Shown here in pieces: positions 1 through 10,471 of a DNA stretch of 64,000 nt. Below the pieces are notes generated by a model. The model worked only from the letters and a program-made list of their open reading frames with translations. It was not told the origin of the DNA and made no database searches. Each line of letters opens with the position of its first letter. The stretch's first letter is position 1. This DNA is from Nymphaea colorata. Lineage: Eukaryota; Streptophyta; Magnoliopsida; Nymphaeales; Nymphaeaceae. A program made the translations under genes and the position numbers. Where the stretch lies: contig NC_045139.1 of NCBI RefSeq assembly GCF_008831285.2, positions 3,294,704 through 3,358,703 on the forward strand. The letters run 5' to 3'.

Positions 1-24
1 CAAACAAACAAACAGATCTATTCA

Positions 25-870
25 ATGTTAGTACTGCTTTTCTAACGAAGACCACACATGCATGAAGAGGGTCAGATTCGTCCATTAACCTTATTTGGTT
101 GTAAAACAGGAACCATTGTCAATCACCAAGGTGGTAAGGGGAGAATGATCCATCAATTTTTGCTTGTTGAAGTAGCAAAGTTGTTCTCTGTTACATGTTC
201 ATTTTTGCAACCCCAGTGACATAAACACTACCTGCTGTCTCGACCCTTAGGCACTTATTTATCTAATCATCTTCCCTGAAACTGGCTGTGTATTTATTTT
301 TCTCTATTTACTGTTGCTTCAACAACATACAGCACATTATCTGTCTTGACCTTGATCTCAAGGAGGACACAGGAAAGTGACTGTTCGGTTACAATTGATA
401 CAGCGACTTTTTCAACATCCTCTAGGGAAGGACATGAGGTGGATGTACCAACATGTGAGAATGTTGAATGCCTCGAGATCATGAAATTCTGCCTCCTGTA
501 TTTCACAAAGTAATCACATTCAACTAAGTTAGTTCCTGTTTTCTTCGGGGTGGGAGTTTCTCAGCATGAAAAGTTGGAAAGTTTGATTTCTTAATTAACT
601 TCTCAGTAATTTCTGTCAAGATATTGAACCGACAAAACATGGTCTTTGTAATGCCATTAAAATCGACTGCCAAATCGAATCAGTCACAAAAACATTCAGA
701 TAATTGTGGACTTTCATATTCAGGATGTTTAGCGATGTCAATTTCTGGAAGCCAGGGATGCTCACGAGCCTCTTGCACTCTGCTGCATTCAGCTCCTTCA
801 ATGTGGTCAAGGTTGAAAGGTTGGACATTGACTTCAACAATGAACAGTTCTTACTTACATTTTAGTTAGG
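25..870 (-). pseudogene. Degenerate 3' end of a TNL receptor gene (last LRR exon and C-terminal exon)
   Basis: Two fragments match the end of the intact TNLs further right. At 616-840 the minus strand reads an LRR tail (LKELNAAECKRLVSIPGF, then LNILNMK) that aligns with LKELNVGGCKKLVNVPGL in the 32-40 kb gene. At 294-506 it reads a worn copy of the C-terminal exon, including LLEIKVKTDNVLYV, which aligns with LLEIKVSKDSVLYV. The flank at 30-60 also matches the 3' flank of the other TNLs (ACACATGCATGAAGAGGG-like). TIR, NB-ARC and most LRRs are missing, and the pieces are separated by stops. It is in the same orientation as the other TNLs, so it is probably the remains of another tandem copy. 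Confidence 0.8.
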
Positions 871-890
871 CTCTTTAAAAGGTTGAAAGG

Positions 891-1575
891 TTGTTCTAGC
901 TAACCACAAAAATTCCCCCCACAAAAAAAAAAAGCTACCCAACAAAGGCCTTGTTCATGGCCATGCCATCGGATCTAAATCTGGATCTAATCGGATAGAG
1001 GCTAATAATAGAATCCAATCAGATGTACTGTGAACTTTTCCTTATGGATCTTGAAGCCTTTTCTTTGTGCTTTTTGCAACGGTACGCTTGATAGTCTTGG
1101 ATTCACACATGAGGCGAATCTGAAATCACTATTGGATTTCAGATCCATAGAAAAATGAAGATTTGAGATCTCCAGAATGCCGCCAAAACCTTAGAGTTGA
1201 GATCAGAGTCCGACTTCAAATCCTTAGATATGAGATCCTCATTCCTCAGCGATCTGGGATCACCAAGATTTCATATCCCAGTAAATCAAACACGCCTAAT
1301 TACGACGCGCCACATGGTGCTTCCAAACTTCTCATGGGGGAGATGAACCACACCTGATGTTGAAAATCAGGTGGCAATGTGGCTGAATCTGTTGTGAATC
1401 GCTAAAAATTATCTACAAATTTATTTTTCAAAAAAAATATGAGAAAAATAAAAGTAATTATCTACAAATTTATCTATCTAACTATATGTATCCCTCATGC
1501 ATGACCTAGCCAATAACCTTAGCCTGTAGGGGTTTCTGTTTGATTGACAAAAAAAAGGCAAGGGAAAGCTATCTC
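891..1575 (+). repeat. Dispersed repeat, copy 1 (matches 60751-61775; 3' part also inverted at 4735-5012)
   Basis: The segment starts TTGTTCTAGCTAACCACAAAA and runs through AAGGCCTTGTTCATGGC, ATGGATCTTGAAGCC, TAGTCTTGGATTCACAC and GATTGACAAAAAAAAGGCAAG. The same landmarks occur in the same order from 60751. The 3' third (1380-1575) occurs inverted at 4735-5012. No transposase reading frame is visible, so it looks like a non-autonomous element. Confidence 0.65.
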
Positions 1576-4233
1576 CTTGTTGGTCTACACAATATTGTTC
1601 ACACAATGTACGAATGTGTGAACAATTGCATGAAAGCTATCTCCTTGCCAACGTTGCTGACATCTTCATATCTGAAATTTGATGTTAGGTCTGATCTGAT
1701 GGGGAACATCACTCATATATATATATATTATAAACCAGAATCATAGCTGGTGGGTTGCAGCGAAAGGCTACGGTTAGAGCGAAGGCGAGAAAAACCAACT
1801 TGGGTGATAAAATGGGAGTTTTGGTTGTATTTCTTGTTTGTTTTGATGGATTGTTATGGAAAAATACTACAGATATATTTATATACAGAAGAGGACGAGA
1901 GCTGCATGCCTTGTACATGACATACATGTCGACTCATTCAGGTAGAAATGGTCTTTCGTTCAAGCCGTCGCTGGAGACTGCTTGGGCACGGATGATATCT
2001 CATATATCGGTTATAGAATGGAGAAATATATCTAATTGAGTGACTCAATCTTGCTACAGCTTCAAAATAGGGGCTCGGTACCCGTCGGGCCCGATAAGAA
2101 TGCCCGAAACTTGAGCCGGAGTTTGGGCTCAGTACTCGAGCTTGAGTCTTGCTTGATTCAAATAAAAAATATTTTTTAAATATAAAATATAAATTAATTT
2201 TAATAATAAAACGTATATTCTTATTAAATAAAAAGTAATACAAAATAAAAAAATAATTGGGCCAAACCGAGCCGGCACAATATATTCTCGGGCTGGTTTA
2301 GGCCTATTTTTTCGGGTCCGGGCTCGATTGGTCTGGATGCAGAGTGTCCCTCGAGTACCCGAGTCCGTTATGATCACTCTCGGGCATGTTTGATAACTTC
2401 GAATCGTAATTTGGAAATGTCAATACCTATGAAGTAAATAAATACCGGATTTGATTGAAATGATATTTTGAAATTCTCCTTATGAGGTCAAAAGTACAAA
2501 ATTGATGAGGACGAAGGGGATCGACTTCAAATCCTTTGAGAGACGTTTGGCAACAGCAGCAATAGTTTACTATCTTTTGTATCTGCTTCAAATGTTAAAG
2601 CAAATTCATGAAAGAGTATTCTAATATTTCAAGTGTTTCATGAATTTGCTTAAACATTTATTGTTATGGTCGCCAAACAACCTTCTGAAGTCTCGGATCT
2701 AAAGTAATCAAACGCCTCTTGGTGTCTCATTGTTTTTTGGGACTCGACTTCAACCGAGACTCACATGCATGTGATCCAAAGTTGATGATATGGATTACAT
2801 GTATGTATCAGCTCAAGTCAAAAATCCAATTCGCATGTATCAAATCGAATCGGTGACAAACGGATTTGATTCAGTGGCCGATTTGAAGATGCATCATTAT
2901 GGTGCTATGTCTAGTGTTCCTGGTGTGGTTGTCCAGTACGACGGAAACGGCGTCCGTTTTGGCCACTGACCGTGCCTGTTTTAGCTTTCATCAGGGCCCA
3001 GCTTTCAGAATCATCTGTGCTCGTATTAAGCAATTTTGTAATCAAAATTCTGGAGATGTAATGTAATTTGGAGAGACAGAGCAGTTTCTCTCCAAATTAC
3101 GTTACGCAAACAGCCATCGATTATATAAAGGAAATAGTTATTATATCACTTTCTACATTTTTTGGATATATATCAAAGTTGCACTCACCTAGTTAGTTTC
3201 TTGAAGAAAAGCAAAAGCCCACACGCACAGACACATTTAAGGCTCACCAACATTTTCATCACCTTACGTATTGAGGTATATATACGGTAGAAAGTTTGCT
3301 CTACTAAATTTGTGGGTGTTGGAGACTGAACTTCTAACCAATTAGTCATCAGATTGAAAAGGATCACTGGGCGTTGCAGTAGATATTGCTAGTTGGTCAT
3401 ATTTGGGCTTGTTAAACGACCATCTCAAAGAAGATGAAATTTTAGAATCTTAGATCATTGTTTCTTACCCGTGGTCTGCTATTTAATATTCTGATCTTAC
3501 TTACTGCAATAAAATTGTGGGCCCAAAGTATCACTAAAGCTCAAACTCAATTAATTTAGGCAGAGAAAAACGGACAGATTTTGAGAAAAGATGGGAAAAA
3601 ACCTACAAAAATAAGTAAATTTTTAAAATTTAAAAATCTTAACAATGAAGGAAAAATTAAATAGATGAGAAACTAATAAGACACCACAAACAATAAGTAG
3701 ATAAACCAGAATTAAAATAAGAATAAAAAATAAAAAAAAGTCGCTTGTCATTAAAAAATATTAAAATTACCTAAAAAACACGCGCCTTTTGTTTTTGGCA
3801 ATTTTTTTTAAATATCATTTTTTTTATGTTGTTTCCTAAATAGAAGGTTAACAATTGATCACTAAAAAAGAAGTCCAAAAGCCTTCGGCCGCATAAATTT
3901 GAGTGTCCAAAAGAATAAGACCTAAATGGTTACCATCGCAGACCTTACTTACGTTTATTTAATCCGTAGTGGCACGTAGAAGCACAGAAAATAGGAACCC
4001 CTGAAGGTAAATTTCAAATTCTCAGATCTGATGATCTGAAATCAAATCAGATCAAAGGAAAAAACCCCAATCGGCTTTTGTTTGATTGTTGATGAGCCAC
4101 AATTGTTATACATCATTAAAAAGTAAACAGATCTGTATTTGTTTGACTGGCGTGGGCAGTGGCCTACGCCAGCCTCTAAGATCTTGAGTTGTGATTAAGC
4201 TGGACTTAAGTTCAGCCAGGTCTAGTCGCATGT
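1576..4233. other. Intergenic, AT-rich, no gene seen
   Basis: No supported coding region. At 2070-2390 an AT-only core is flanked by GGGCTCG/CGAGCCC-rich edges, as in decayed repeats. At 2970-3100 there are short matches to introns of the TNL genes (compare 42640-42720 and 22924). A hairpin lies at 3063-3100, with GTAATTTGGAGAGA and its exact complement 10 bases apart. Confidence 0.5.
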
Positions 4234-4439
4234 AAGGGGAAGGAGGGATGAAGAAAGGGAAAGGAGGGATCGTGGAAGAAGGGAAGGAAGGAGGGAGGAA
4301 GAAGGGAAGGAAGGAGGGAGGAGGAAAGGGGAAGGAGGGAGGAGGCGGAGGCGGAAGGAGGGAGGAGGAAGAAAGGGAAGGAGGCGGAGGCGAAAGGAGG
4401 GAGGAGGAAGAAAGGGAAGGTGGTGGAAGCGGAAGAAGG
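4234..4439 (+). repeat. Purine-rich (GGA/GAAGG) minisatellite tract
   Basis: About 200 bases almost entirely A and G on the plus strand. The tract is built from GGAGGGAGGA, AAGGGAAGG and GGCGGAGGCG variants, with a unit of about 55-60 bases recurring near the 3' half. All reading frames through it are low-complexity translations (Lys/Gly/Arg/Glu or Ser/Pro/Leu) and are not treated as genes. Confidence 0.9.
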
Positions 4440-4734
4440 CTGCTGCTTTCCCATTTCCACTCATACTTCCTCCATCTCCATCAAACGTAGAAATTTGTTT
4501 TCGAAAAAATAATTCTAAATTAACAAACACAACATAGTTTTGGAAATCAAGAATTTTATTTCTCAAAAACTAATTTCAGAAATAAATTTCTAAAAACTTC
4601 TTTCCAAAAACATATTTCTCACCACCAAACACAACCTTAACTATTTATGACATTTTTTTTCCTTTTTTTTCCGTGCAAGGGAAGAAACCCATTGCCCAGC
4701 GAAAGGCCAAAGCCTCCACTCAACTGCTTTTTCA
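4440..4734. other. Intergenic, nothing recognised
   Basis: AT-rich sequence with T-runs and no coding or repeat signal beyond its neighbours. Confidence 0.4.
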
Positions 4735-5012
4735 TATGTGATCTACTGCACATTTAATTGAAGATTAGATAGTTTTACCTTGCCTTTTTTTGTCAATCAA
4801 ACATAAACCCGTACAGGCTAACGTTGTTGGCTAGGTCACGCATGAGAGATACAAATAGTTAGATAGATAAATTTGTAGATAATTACTTTTATTTTTCTCA
4901 TATATTTTTTCGAAAAATAAATTTGTAGTAAATTTGTAGATAAATTTTTAGATAATTACTTTTATTTTTCTCATATATTTTTTCGAAAAATAAATTTGTA
5001 GATAATTTTTAG
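4735..5012 (-). repeat. Inverted copy of the dispersed repeat (3' part)
   Basis: Read on the minus strand this gives the end of the element at 891-1575 and 60751-61775: an AATTTATCTATCTAACTA-like stretch, the GCCTGTAC..GGGTTT segment, GATTGACAAAAAAAGGCAAGG and CTTCAATTAAATGTG. An internal piece (AAATTTGTAGATAA..CTTTTATTTTTCTCATATATTTTTTCGAA) is duplicated in tandem at about 4870-5010. The match stops at about 5012. Confidence 0.65.
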
Positions 5013-5038
5013 CAAGACATGATGGAGACCGTAAGTTG

Positions 5039-5364
5039 CTGAGTAACACGAACATGTGGCGACTTGAAGTCAATTCCAGGTGGACAAATCATTTCAATTT
5101 TTGTCATGAGAAGCATATTACTTGTTCAGTTTTCATTAGAATGAGTTTTTGCAGATCTTGCGCGTTTTGGTAACATGGGACAAAATGTGGAGCTTGCGAC
5201 AAACTGACAATTCTATAATCAACTGGCTTCCTCGCGAATGACGATTTTTTGAGCAAAAGGTCTCAAAGGTATCATGAGGATGGGCATTCAGAGATAAGGA
5301 CCAAAGAAAGCCAAGTCCTTGCGTGCACCATGAAATGAATTCAGATTGCAGACAAAGTCTTTTC
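5039..5364 (+). repeat. Left terminal inverted arm of the fold-back element
   Basis: 326 bp, inverted match to 11048-11374. The reading frame on the minus strand (KRLCLQSEFISWC) recurs at 52.99-53.08 kb only because the repeat does. Confidence 0.8.
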
Positions 5365-5684
5365 AAATGTTTATGCAGATGAAAAGCTTGATCCGTATTG
5401 GGTTTTGCGTTTCAGTGGATATACTTGAGTACATTCTGATCCCCTGAATTGGTATAATATGTGAACTTAGGAAATTGAATCATCCTAAGACTAAGCATCA
5501 CGGCAGAATTCCCACTTTAAAGTTTAAAACAGAAAAGCAGGGAGCCATGAATTCATGGCCATTCAAGTTTGCATATGCGAAAACACATTCTTCGCCATGT
5601 CTAATCCCTGCACAACCCAAAGAATGCGTAGGCTTGGGGAAAAGGCCCCGAAATTTTTCGCCTCCAAGGGGCAAGAGGTCTGTC

Positions 5685-6235
5685 TAAAGAAAAACAGAGA
5701 TTTAAGGGACTAACGCCTGATATAACGTGGTTCGGTGTAAAATCACACCTACATCCACAAGGGCAGCTATCGTTCTTGGTGACGATATGCCTGGTTCTTT
5801 CTTCTATTTATAATATAATTACAAGCATCATTATTTCCTGAATTACAAGATCTATATCGATCTTTACAGAAGGAAACTGTATCTGATTTACAGTCGTTAT
5901 TTCTTTGTTGAGTTGTGTCTCTCTGTTTGACAGCTGCCTGGCCAGCCATTGTCTTTGTATTTCTTTCTTCACACGGTTGGCCAGATGACAATGTTTCCTT
6001 CTTTCCATGGTAACGATTACAATCGTTACTGTCTCCAGCGTCATGATGGGCTGGTGTTTCCTTGTTGGCATTATAGTGATTACAGCCGTTACTGTTTTCA
6101 TTGTCACGGCTGGCTGGAGTTTCTTCATTCACTCCTCTGTTTTCCTCTTTGGCATTGTAACGCTGACTTCCTCTGTTTTCCTCCTTTCTTTCTTGATCAA
6201 GAGTTTCCTTACTGATATCGCCTCTATTTTCTTCA
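5685..6235 (-). repeat. 3' LTR of the copia element
   Basis: 551 bp, virtually identical to 10471-11021. It contains repeated purine-rich blocks (AGGAGGAAAACAGAGGAAG type) and a near-palindrome, GTAACGATTACAATCGTTAC, at about 6010-6029. The pol reading frame runs through it to a stop at 5767. Confidence 0.95.
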
Positions 6236-8566
6236 GCCTCCCTCAAACTAGGCGGCAGTATGGAAAGCGCTAGTTTGCCTCTTAAAAATTCAAAAGTGGT
6301 TCGAGAGAGAGCCTTGGTGAAAATGTCGGCCACCTGTTGGGTCGTTGGAACAAATTGAGTCGTAAGAAGACCAAGTGCAACCTTTTCCCTTAGAAAATGA
6401 TAATCTAATTCGACATGCTTCATGCGAGAGTGAAAAACCGGTTTGATAGAGACTTGAAGTGCAGACATGTTGTCACAGTAGAGGACCGGTGGTTCTGGGA
6501 GATAGAGTCCGATGTCTTTGAGGATATATGTAATCCAGGTTAATTCGGCAGCAGCAGATGCCATTGATCGGTACTCAGCCTCGGTGGTAGATCTGGCCAC
6601 TGTAGGTTGCTTCTTTGCTGTCCATGAAATAGGATTAGTGCCAATAAACGTAACAAAACCAGTAGTTGAGCGACGTGTTGCCTGGCATCCCGCCCAGTCA
6701 GAGTCAGAAAAGGCATGAAGTTGGAGTTGCGCTTGCGAATGTATATGACATCCGATATCAATGGAACCACTAACATATCGAATGAGTCTTTTAAGTAGTT
6801 GAAAGTGACTGACCATGGGTGATTGCATGTATTGGCTGATAAAGTTCACAGCGAAGGAGATGTCAGGCCGCGTGAACGTGAGGTATTGGAGGCCTCCCAC
6901 CAAGCTTCGAAAGAGTGTCGGATCGGAAAAAGGTATGTCATCAACCAGATTTTTGTAATTTTGAACCAAGGGAGTGACGGCCGGTTTGCACGATGTCATA
7001 TTTGCTCTTTCCAGCAGGCTATAGGCATATCGCTTTTGATTGAGGAAGAGCCCTCCAGAAAATTTGATCACTTCTATGCCAAGAAAGTGATGAAGATAAC
7101 CAAGATCCTTCATAGAAAACTCCTTGCTAATATCTCGAATGAAGTCTTCAAGTAGCATAGGGTTGCTGCCAGTTAATATGATATCGTCGACGTACAATAA
7201 TAAAAGTATGACACCACGACCTTCTTTATAGATAAATAGCGAGGAATCAGAGATGCTGGAGAAGAAACCTTTTGAGAGAAGATAAGTTCCAAACCGATCG
7301 TACCATGCTCTTGGAGCTTGACGTAAACCATAGAGAGCTTTGTGTAACTGGCACACATAATTTGGTTTTTGATCATCAAGAAATCCTGGTGGTTGTTCAA
7401 TAAATACAGTTTGATCCAAATCACCATGCAAGAAGGCATTTTTGACATCCATTTGTCGAATATCCCAGTTGTGAGAAAGAGCTATAGTAAGCACAATTCT
7501 AATAGTTGCTGGCTTTATAACAGGAGAGAAGGTTTCTAGAAAGTCAATGCCAGGCACTTGGTTGAACCCGCGCGCAACCAGTCTAGCTTTGAGTCGCTCA
7601 ACCGTTCCATCACTTTTGAGTTTGGTTTTAAAGACCCATCGGGTTGAAACAACGTTCATACCTGATTGGCGAGGTACCAACGTCCAAGTGTGGCATTGTT
7701 CCAAGGCACGTAACTCTTCTTTCATAGCAGCGACCCAACCTAGATCTTTAAAGGCCTGCTTAACAGTTTTGGGTTCAAGTGGTACCGTTAAGGCCAAAAA
7801 ATACTTAGGGTTTGGTTTTAAGGTACCAACCTTAGCCCGAGTTACCATTGAATGAATATTGGAGGTTCCTTGGAACGGCCGTTGTTCTGTAGGTGGTTGA
7901 CTTCCAGCCTCATTGTTTGGTGAGAGTAGATCATTTGCACCTATATCATGTGTCTCTTGTGCTGAAACATTGTCGTGTCTGCTAGGCGGCTCTTGGACAA
8001 AAGCAGTGTCTGATGAACCATCATGCAAGAGATGATGATCAACCACTTGATATGAATTATCATTGTTACCATCTGAACATTGATCTAATGCAATCCAATC
8101 ACTGTAAGTCACCCCACTGTTGCTGGTTGATGTAGAAGAAAAGAGTGCTTCAGGCTGTTTATAAGGGAAGATACTTTCATCAAAGACAACATGTCGGGAA
8201 ATATATATTTTCCCTGTAGGTGGATATAAGCACTTGTATCCCTTATGTGTATTACTATAACCCAAAAATACACAAGGTAAGGATCTTGGTTCAAGTTTGT
8301 TGAGAGCGTAATCTCTGAGATATGGAAAACATCTAGTCCCAAATGTCCGCAAGCAAGAGTAAGACGGACTTTTTCCAAAAACCAATTCAAAAGGAGATTT
8401 CATCTTCAATGTAGGAGTGGGTAGTCTATTAATAAGCCAAACTGCAGTGGAAAATGTTTCAACCCAATATCGAGCTGGTATATTAGCATTGAACTTCATT
8501 GCCAAACCGAGTTCGACAATGGTCCTGTGACGCCGTTCTGCCATTCCATTTTGGGGTGGCGTTTTT
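5767..8566 (-). CDS. Copia integrase C-part, reverse transcriptase and RNase H (second part of the polyprotein)
   Basis: Continues the polyprotein after the one-base frameshift. It begins with the integrase end (PPQNGMAERRHRTIVE, GKSPSYSCLRTFG). Reverse transcriptase follows, with RWVFKTKLKSDG, RLVARGFNQ, QMDVKNAFLHG, ALYGLRQAPRAWY and the catalytic LLLYVDDIILTG. RNase H has SDSDWAGC, STTEAEYRS and YCDNMSALQ, then IFTKALSR. The frame does not stop before the 3' LTR. It runs about 155 codons into the LTR as a Glu/Asn/Arg-rich tail with repeated EENRG, which may be incidental. RT and RNase H themselves look undamaged. Confidence 0.93.
6236..6248 (-). promoter_or_regulatory. Polypurine tract
   Basis: The minus strand reads GTTTGAGGGAGGC directly before the 3' LTR, the expected place for plus-strand DNA priming. 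Confidence 0.85.
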
Positions 8567-10471
8567 AGGACAAGCTTTGTGATGATGTATACCATGTTCT
8601 TGTAAATACGCTGCAAGTTTGAGACTATTGAATTCACCTCCTTCATCACTTTGAAATGTCTTAATTTTTGTATCAAACTGATTTTCAACATATTTATGGA
8701 AAATCGTAAACACTTGGTATAACTCAGATTTGTAACGCAAGGGATAGAACCAAGTGAACCGGGTGGCTTCATCAATGAAAACAGCATAGAATCGAAATTT
8801 AGCAACTGAAATAACAGGGGCTGGTCCCCATAAATCACAATGAACTTTATCAAGAAATTTTTCACAATGCTCATCCACTGGTAAGAAAGGAAGACGACAC
8901 ATTTTTGCCATTTGACAACTAGAACATATGCTGTTTAAAGAACTATGGCCTGTCACACGAATGGCCTTTTTATTTGCAAGAAAATTTACTACCTCACGAT
9001 GAATGTGACCTAGACGTTGGTGCCAAACTTCTTTAGTTGCTGCTTGAAATCTTGTAGAGAAATGAACTTCATGGATCCGGTCGCTGCCTTCTCTCTTATT
9101 TTCAACCGCATAAAGATCTTCATGCCTCTTCCCCGTAATTATCACTTTGTTGGTCATCTTTTCCTTCACAGCAAATTCATTAGTTGAAAATTCAAAAACA
9201 TAAGGAAGATCGGACGTTAACTGACTGACAGAGATAAGGTTTTTCTTGATCTTGGGGACGACTAAAACATTATCAAGAACCAGTTTTTGTTGCCCATTAG
9301 CTATAGTAGCCTGCCCTATATGAGTAATATCCAATTTTTCTCCATTTCCAACCATAATTTTATCTGTCCCATAATATTTAGATAGAGAACTGAGTATACC
9401 TGCGTTAGACGTCACATGAGCCGATGCACCGGTGTCAGGAAACCATTGTTGATCTTGATTTTCAAATGCTTTCGTGATGGTTAAAGCTTGTGGGGCCTTC
9501 TGTGACTGAAACACTTGATTGAACCTATGCCAGCAGTTGAGAGCGGTGTGATTTCTTTTGCTGCATATTTGGCATATTATGCCTTTTTCTGGAGCTGATC
9601 GGTTCATATTGCCATCTTTGTTTTTGTTGGCTGAGTTCCATGAACCACTTTGGCTAGCTTGCACAAACCCACGTCCTTTAGAATTGAAGGTTTGATTTTT
9701 GCTTCCCTTGTACCTTTGATTAGGTTGACGGTGGCTGAAAAAAGTAACATGGGTGCTAGAAGAATCTTCTTCTAACGTCCTCATAGTTTCATGATTTTGA
9801 AGAAGAGCAACTACCTCAAGATATGAGGGTGCTGGTGGTTTCAGCATGGTTGTCAATAAGGTTGTTCGAAAAGATTCATAATCTTTTCCGAGGCCAGTGA
9901 GGAGCCAAAAGACTTTAGTTTCGTCTGTAATAGGCTTTCCAATAGCAGCGAGCTCATCGGAAATTTTCTTGAAGCTGCGAACATATTCATCAATGGACGA
10001 GTTCCCTTTCTTATGCATTTGAAGTTTTTGCATAAGAAACATTTCTCGCTCCTTAGATTTATTAGCGAAATGCTGAGTTAGAGTAGTCCATACCTCCATG
10101 GCAGTTTGTTGTCCGATGATAATGCCTAGGATTTCCTCTGCAAGAGTCCCAGTGATCCATCCTTTAAGAAGACGATCCGACTTTCGCCAAGCAAGATAGT
10201 CGGGATTCAGTCCTGTGACTGTATTTTCAGCAGAGGCAGTGAGGAACTGTGCGGGCGGCTGGTATTCTCCGTCTAGGAAACCAGTCATATCTTGGCTCTC
10301 GATGAGCCCCATCATCTGTGTTTGCCAAAGCAGAAAATTTCCTTGATTGAGCTTGATCGACACAAAGTTGGCAACGTTCAGATTGTATGGGTAAGGGTAT
10401 TTGCTTGGAGCTGACGCCATGCTTGAGGAAGAATTGTTGTGCGCCATAGGGTTGTCCTGCTCTGATACCAT
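8483..10471 (-). CDS. Copia Gag-protease-integrase (first part of the polyprotein, ends at a frameshift)
   Basis: First 660-odd residues of the copia polyprotein. A Gag region (NVANFVSIKLNQGNFLLWQ) is followed by a retrotransposon Gag-type middle part. A zinc knuckle CQICSKRNHTALNC (CX2CX4HX4C) lies near residue 300, and the protease motif FPDTGASAHV near 345. The GAG-pre-integrase segment (VWHQRLGHIH, CSSCQMAK) and the integrase core (DLWGPAPV, FQSDEGGEF) follow. After the HGIHHH stretch the frame is lost: an A-run (T-run 8562-8566 on the plus strand) seems to hold one extra base, so the last residues before the stop at 8483 are out of frame. The rest of integrase continues in the next frame. 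Confidence 0.92.
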   Translation of the reverse strand: MVSEQDNPMAHNNSSSSMASAPSKYPYPYNLNVANFVSIKLNQGNFLLWQTQMMGLIESQDMTGFLDGEYQPPAQFLTASAENTVTGLNPDYLAWRKSDRLLKGWITGTLAEEILGIIIGQQTAMEVWTTLTQHFANKSKEREMFLMQKLQMHKKGNSSIDEYVRSFKKISDELAAIGKPITDETKVFWLLTGLGKDYESFRTTLLTTMLKPPAPSYLEVVALLQNHETMRTLEEDSSSTHVTFFSHRQPNQRYKGSKNQTFNSKGRGFVQASQSGSWNSANKNKDGNMNRSAPEKGIICQICSKRNHTALNCWHRFNQVFQSQKAPQALTITKAFENQDQQWFPDTGASAHVTSNAGILSSLSKYYGTDKIMVGNGEKLDITHIGQATIANGQQKLVLDNVLVVPKIKKNLISVSQLTSDLPYVFEFSTNEFAVKEKMTNKVIITGKRHEDLYAVENKREGSDRIHEVHFSTRFQAATKEVWHQRLGHIHREVVNFLANKKAIRVTGHSSLNSICSSCQMAKMCRLPFLPVDEHCEKFLDKVHCDLWGPAPVISVAKFRFYAVFIDEATRFTWFYPLRYKSELYQVFTIFHKYVENQFDTKIKTFQSDEGGEFNSLKLAAYLQEHGIHHHKACPKNATPKWNGRTASQDHCRTRFGNEVQC
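10459..10470 (-). promoter_or_regulatory. Primer binding site for initiator Met tRNA
   Basis: The minus strand reads TGGTATCAGAGC immediately after the 5' LTR. This is the standard plant copia primer site. The ATG of the gag frame begins at the LTR/PBS junction (10471); a second in-frame ATG follows shortly and may be the real gag start. Confidence 0.95.

Noticed and set aside
4212-4566. Open frames of 80-114 codons rich in Lys/Glu/Gly or Ser/Pro/Leu
   Set aside because: They are translations of the purine minisatellite in several frames, with no domain or codon signal.
5136-5366. A 76-codon frame whose translation recurs at 52.9-53.1 kb, suggesting a conserved protein
   Set aside because: The recurrence is the fold-back repeat itself; the surrounding frames are not conserved and no family is recognised.
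5808-6273. Several open frames on both strands of the copia LTR, repeated at 10594-11071
   Set aside because: They duplicate only because the LTR is duplicated; no recognisable protein except the continuation of the pol frame.
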